A stretch of 14,038 nucleotides of DNA from an uncultured Gemmatimonadota bacterium (GTDB taxonomy: Bacteria; Gemmatimonadota; Gemmatimonadetes; Gemmatimonadales; GWC2-71-9), in assembly GCA_946479825.1 (NCBI GenBank), contig CAMLHU010000025.1, positions 1 through 14,038 of the forward strand, written 5' to 3'. The notes under the pieces are model-generated. The model was given only the letters and a program-made list of their open reading frames with translations, was not told the DNA's origin and did not search any database. Positions 11,485 through 14,038 of the stretch are shown here, in pieces (within the stretch, counting starts at the first letter, position 1; each line of letters opens with the position of its first letter). The translations under genes were made by a program, and so were the position numbers.

Positions 11485-13314
11485 TCAGCTGGTCTGGTCG
11501 GGCGCCGGCTGCGCGGCCTGGAACAGCTTCGCGCGGTTGTCCACGACCTTCGCCCGGTCGCGCAGGGCCTGGAGGTAGGCCCGGGCCCGGTCCTGCCGCT
11601 CGCGCTGGATGGCCTTGTTCATGAGCTCGCCCTCGGTCTTGACGAAGTCGGCCGAGTCGGCCTTGGCGCGCGCGGTGACCTCGAAGATGTAGAGGCCGTC
11701 CGGGGTGTCGAGCAGCGGGCTCCGCTGGCCCGGCTGCAGGCTGAACGCGGTCCCCACCACCAGCGGGTTGATGATCGGCGGGTTGATCCGGGTGAACGGC
11801 CCCATCGGGCGGAACGGCAGCTTGTGCGCTTCGGCCGCCTGCTGGAGGGAGCTCCCCTCGTTGAGCCGCTTCATCAGGTCGGCGCCGATGCTGCGCGCCA
11901 CGTCCCACCGCTTGGCGTTGCGGGCCTCGGCCTCGACCGCGATCCGGATCTCGCTGAGCGGCGGGATCCCGGCGGGCCGCAGGCTGTCGATCCGGAACAG
12001 GTAGATGGCGTCGCCGGCCTCGATGAGGGAGCCGATCGACCCCGGCTTCCGGGTCTCGAAGGCCCAGGTGCTGGCGTCGGGGATCACGTCCACGCCGAGC
12101 TGGACCTGGGTGCCCTTCTGCACCGGGCCCACCCGGCCGACCCGGAGCCCCATGATGCGGGCGGCGGAGTCGAGCGCGGGGCCGTCCACCCGGTCGGCCG
12201 CGAGCCGCTCGAGGGAGTCGGCGCGGGCGTCGATGGAGTCGCGGTGGGCGGGGGCCAGGTCGATCGGGATCAGGATGTGGCGCCCGGTGACCTTGTTGCC
12301 GCTCCGCTTGGTGACCTGGATGATGTGGTAGCCGAAGTCGGTGAGGACCGGCTGCGACACCTGGTCGACCGGGAGCGCGAAGGCCGCCGAGTCGAACGGC
12401 GCGGTCATCTTGCCGCGGGTCCACTCGCCGAGGTCACCGCCCTTGGCCGCCGAGACGCTGTCGGCCGATTCGCGCTTGGCCACCTCGGCGAAGGGCGCGC
12501 CCTTCACGATCTCGTCGCGCACCGCGCGGGCGCGGGCCAGCGCCGCCGCCGTGTCGGCCCGGTCGGTGCCGCGGGGGAACGAGACGAAGCTCAGGAACGC
12601 CTCGTCGGGACGCTTGAAGTCGTCCTTGTGGGCCTGGTAGTACGCCTGCACCTCGGCGTCGGTGACCGGCACCAGCGAGTCGGGGACCGCGTTGTGCGGG
12701 ATGATGGCGGTGACGTTCATCGTCACCGTCTCGTGCGCGTCGCGGTACTGCTGCCACAGCTCGTCGGTCGTCACGAAGGCGTCGGCGGTCACCTGGCGGA
12801 GCAGCTTGGCCCGCAGGATCTCGTCGCGGTAACGCGACTCGAGCGCCGCGATGACCGGGGCCGCCCCCGGCGACTGCAGCCAGCGGCGGTACTTGGTGAT
12901 GTCGAACTGGCCGTTGGTCTGGAACTCAGGCGTCTGGACGATCTCCGGGAGCGGCGAGTCCTGCATCGCCTGCGCGATCTCGGCGGGGGTGGTGGTGATG
13001 TGCCGCCGGTCGTACTCGGACTCGAGCACCGCCTGCTCCACGAACTGCTCCCACACCTGGTCGCGGATCTGGGCGATCTGGTCGGTGCCGAGCGCAGCCG
13101 TGGCCTGTTGCTGCTGCTGCTCGATCGCGTTCTGGACCGCGACCTGGTAGGTCCGGGCGTCGACGGGCAGACCGTTGACCTTGCCGGCCTGGGTGACGGA
13201 GGCGAAGCCGCCGCCGCCGGTCACGCCGCTCAGGTCGATCACGAGCCAGACGAAGAAGGCCAGACCGGTCACGACGATGAGCGGTGCGGCGTACTTGCGG
13301 AAGAAGTTCATCAT
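11485..13314 (-). CDS. ppiD: PpiD-like membrane-anchored peptidyl-prolyl isomerase / folding chaperone
   Basis: This 609-residue protein is close in length to E. coli PpiD (about 620). A short cytoplasmic N-terminus is followed by one membrane anchor (about 9-29) and a Gly-rich linker. Next come a SurA_N-like chaperone domain (about 38-190, with a QQQQQ run near 66-70) and a parvulin-like domain (about 238-337; motifs KGGDLGEW and FGYHIIQV). A second degenerate parvulin-like segment starts at GRHILIP (344), and a helical C-terminus follows. PpiD assists folding of proteins leaving the Sec channel, including outer-membrane barrels. The first domain lacks the usual 'RHIL' His at its start (FLSFVSF instead), so isomerase activity is doubtful and a chaperone role more likely. 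Two Met codons (13314 and 13311) begin the frame, and the ribosome-binding site is weak. It stands alone on the minus strand. SurA is the main alternative, but SurA has a cleaved signal rather than an anchor. Confidence 0.85.
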   Translation of the reverse strand: MMNFFRKYAAPLIVVTGLAFFVWLVIDLSGVTGGGGFASVTQAGKVNGLPVDARTYQVAVQNAIEQQQQQATAALGTDQIAQIRDQVWEQFVEQAVLESEYDRRHITTTPAEIAQAMQDSPLPEIVQTPEFQTNGQFDITKYRRWLQSPGAAPVIAALESRYRDEILRAKLLRQVTADAFVTTDELWQQYRDAHETVTMNVTAIIPHNAVPDSLVPVTDAEVQAYYQAHKDDFKRPDEAFLSFVSFPRGTDRADTAAALARARAVRDEIVKGAPFAEVAKRESADSVSAAKGGDLGEWTRGKMTAPFDSAAFALPVDQVSQPVLTDFGYHIIQVTKRSGNKVTGRHILIPIDLAPAHRDSIDARADSLERLAADRVDGPALDSAARIMGLRVGRVGPVQKGTQVQLGVDVIPDASTWAFETRKPGSIGSLIEAGDAIYLFRIDSLRPAGIPPLSEIRIAVEAEARNAKRWDVARSIGADLMKRLNEGSSLQQAAEAHKLPFRPMGPFTRINPPIINPLVVGTAFSLQPGQRSPLLDTPDGLYIFEVTARAKADSADFVKTEGELMNKAIQRERQDRARAYLQALRDRAKVVDNRAKLFQAAQPAPDQTS

Positions 13315-13356
13315 AGGCGGTGGCGCGCTTCCCTGGAGGGGGCCAAAAGAGCCCCA

Positions 13357-13385
13357 AGTCTAAGCGTGGCAACGCTCAATCTCAA
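13357..13385 (-). promoter_or_regulatory. Sigma-70 type promoter for ppiD
   Basis: Read on the minus strand, TTGAGA (13385-13380) and TAGACT (13362-13357) are separated by 17 bases. They lie 43 bases upstream of the ppiD start, which leaves a leader of about 36 bases. That leader contains a small G/C hairpin around 13339-13355. Confidence 0.5.
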
Positions 13386-13407
13386 GCGGGACCCTGGCCT
13401 TCGGACG

Positions 13408-13436
13408 TTGACAGCCCCCCCGGCGACCGCTACTCT
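13408..13436 (+). promoter_or_regulatory. Sigma-70 type promoter for the downstream TPR gene
   Basis: A perfect -35 box TTGACA (13408-13413) is followed after 17 bases by TACTCT (13431-13436), which keeps only the key T-A and final T of the -10 consensus. It points away from the ppiD promoter, and the two -35 boxes are 22 bases apart. The predicted leader to ATG 13476 is about 33 bases. Confidence 0.5.
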
Positions 13437-13475
13437 TTCCCCAATCCCTGCAACAACTTAGACCCCGGAAGCGGG

Positions 13476-14038
13476 ATGGCCTACACCAGCGAGATCGAGA
13501 AGCTCGAGCGGCGCGTCCAGGAGAATCCCCAGGGGCGCTTTTTTGCGTCCCTGGCGGATGCCTACCGCAAGGACGGCCAGATCGCGCGCGCCCTTGAGGT
13601 GCTCCAGGCCGGGCTGGTCATCCATCCCGACTACGTCTCGGCGCGCGTGGTGCTCGGCCGCTGCCTGCTCGATCAGGGGGACGACGCCGGGGCCGAGGCG
13701 GCGTTCATGCGCGTCACCGAGCTTGACGCCGAGAGCGTGATCGCGCTCAAGGCGCTGGCCGACATCGCCGAGCGCCGCGGCGACTTCGCGGCCGCCGCCA
13801 AGTGGGCGGGCCAGCTCCTGACGGTGGACCCGGGGAGCGACGAGGCCCGCGAGCAGCTCGCGCGGGTGGAGGCGCAGGCCGGGGCGGCGGGAACGGCGGC
13901 CGCGCCTGCCGCCGAGGCGCCGGCGGAGCCGGCCCCGGTGGCCGAGCTGCTCGATCTCGACGAGCCGGTCGCCGAGGCGACCCCGGTCGCGGAACCGCCG
14001 GCATCGGAACCCCCGGCGCCTCCCGAGCCCGAGTTTGA
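13476..14038 (+). CDS. TPR-repeat protein, 5' part only
   Basis: The frame opens at ATG 13476 and stays open for 187 codons to the right edge, so the 3' end is missing. It starts MAYTSEIEKLERRVQENP without a signal peptide, which suggests a cytoplasmic protein. Three to four TPR units follow (about residues 17-130, for example 'ALEVLQAGLVIHPDYVSARVVLGR'). An Ala/Pro/Glu linker then begins near residue 132 and contains 'ELLDLDEPVAEATP'. This is the same plan as the N-terminus of the large TPR protein at 7127, but the repeats are not close copies. The start is preceded by GGAAG at short distance (weak). The frame has normal codon use and a promoter of its own. No specific function can be assigned. 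Confidence 0.8.
   Translation, partial: MAYTSEIEKLERRVQENPQGRFFASLADAYRKDGQIARALEVLQAGLVIHPDYVSARVVLGRCLLDQGDDAGAEAAFMRVTELDAESVIALKALADIAERRGDFAAAAKWAGQLLTVDPGSDEAREQLARVEAQAGAAGTAAAPAAEAPAEPAPVAELLDLDEPVAEATPVAEPPASEPPAPPEPEF

Noticed and set aside
11824..13461. 545-codon plus-strand frame opposite ppiD
   Set aside because: Its product is Arg/Gly/Asp/Val-rich antisense sequence without motifs, and the minus strand encodes a clear PpiD-like protein.

Overview
The window is a high-GC chromosomal segment from a Gram-negative (diderm) bacterium. Evidence for an outer membrane is an LptD-type LPS-assembly barrel, a YbgF/CpoB-like Tol-Pal protein, a lipoprotein and a PpiD-like periplasmic folding factor. 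The style of the proteins (long Ala/Pro/Glu linkers, TPR proteins, tatC next to lptD, DUF4321) suggests Gemmatimonadota or a close relative. That placement is inferred from gene content, not from a marker gene. Almost all of the sequence is coding. No rRNA, tRNA, CRISPR array, transposase or phage gene was seen.

Layout. (1) 1-3938, plus strand: the 3' end of a ybgF/cpoB-like gene, then one uninterrupted 1181-codon frame that encodes a complete TatC followed directly by a complete LptD with its own internal signal peptide. (2) 4058-5185: a two-FnIII-domain lipoprotein behind a good match to a sigma-54 promoter. (3) 5185-5473: a composite repeat island, made of G-rich heptamers, a long imperfect hairpin, inverted C-rich heptamers and a C10 tract, ending in a -10 box seven bases before the hutH start. 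(4) 5474-7000: a histidine ammonia-lyase family gene with no other hut genes beside it. (5) 7127-11409: a tightly packed five-gene operon coding for a large TPR protein, a trans-polyprenyl diphosphate synthase, a DUF4321 membrane protein and two tandem TatA proteins. (6) A stem-loop between convergent genes, then ppiD on the minus strand (13314-11485). (7) Divergent promoters, then the start of another TPR gene that runs off the right edge.

Common theme: most genes concern the cell envelope. They cover Tat export (TatC and two TatA, in separate operons about 7 kb apart), outer-membrane LPS insertion (LptD), Tol-Pal (YbgF), periplasmic folding (PpiD), isoprenoid chain synthesis for quinones or lipid carriers, and a lipoprotein. 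HutH is the only clear catabolic enzyme.

The observations most worth a second look are the in-frame TatC-LptD fusion with an internal signal peptide, the inverted heptamer/hairpin cassette beside the hutH promoter, the C10 tract inside that promoter, the sigma-54 site before the lipoprotein gene, the non-canonical QEDF motif in HutH, and the recent tandem tatA duplication with a conserved C-terminal tail.
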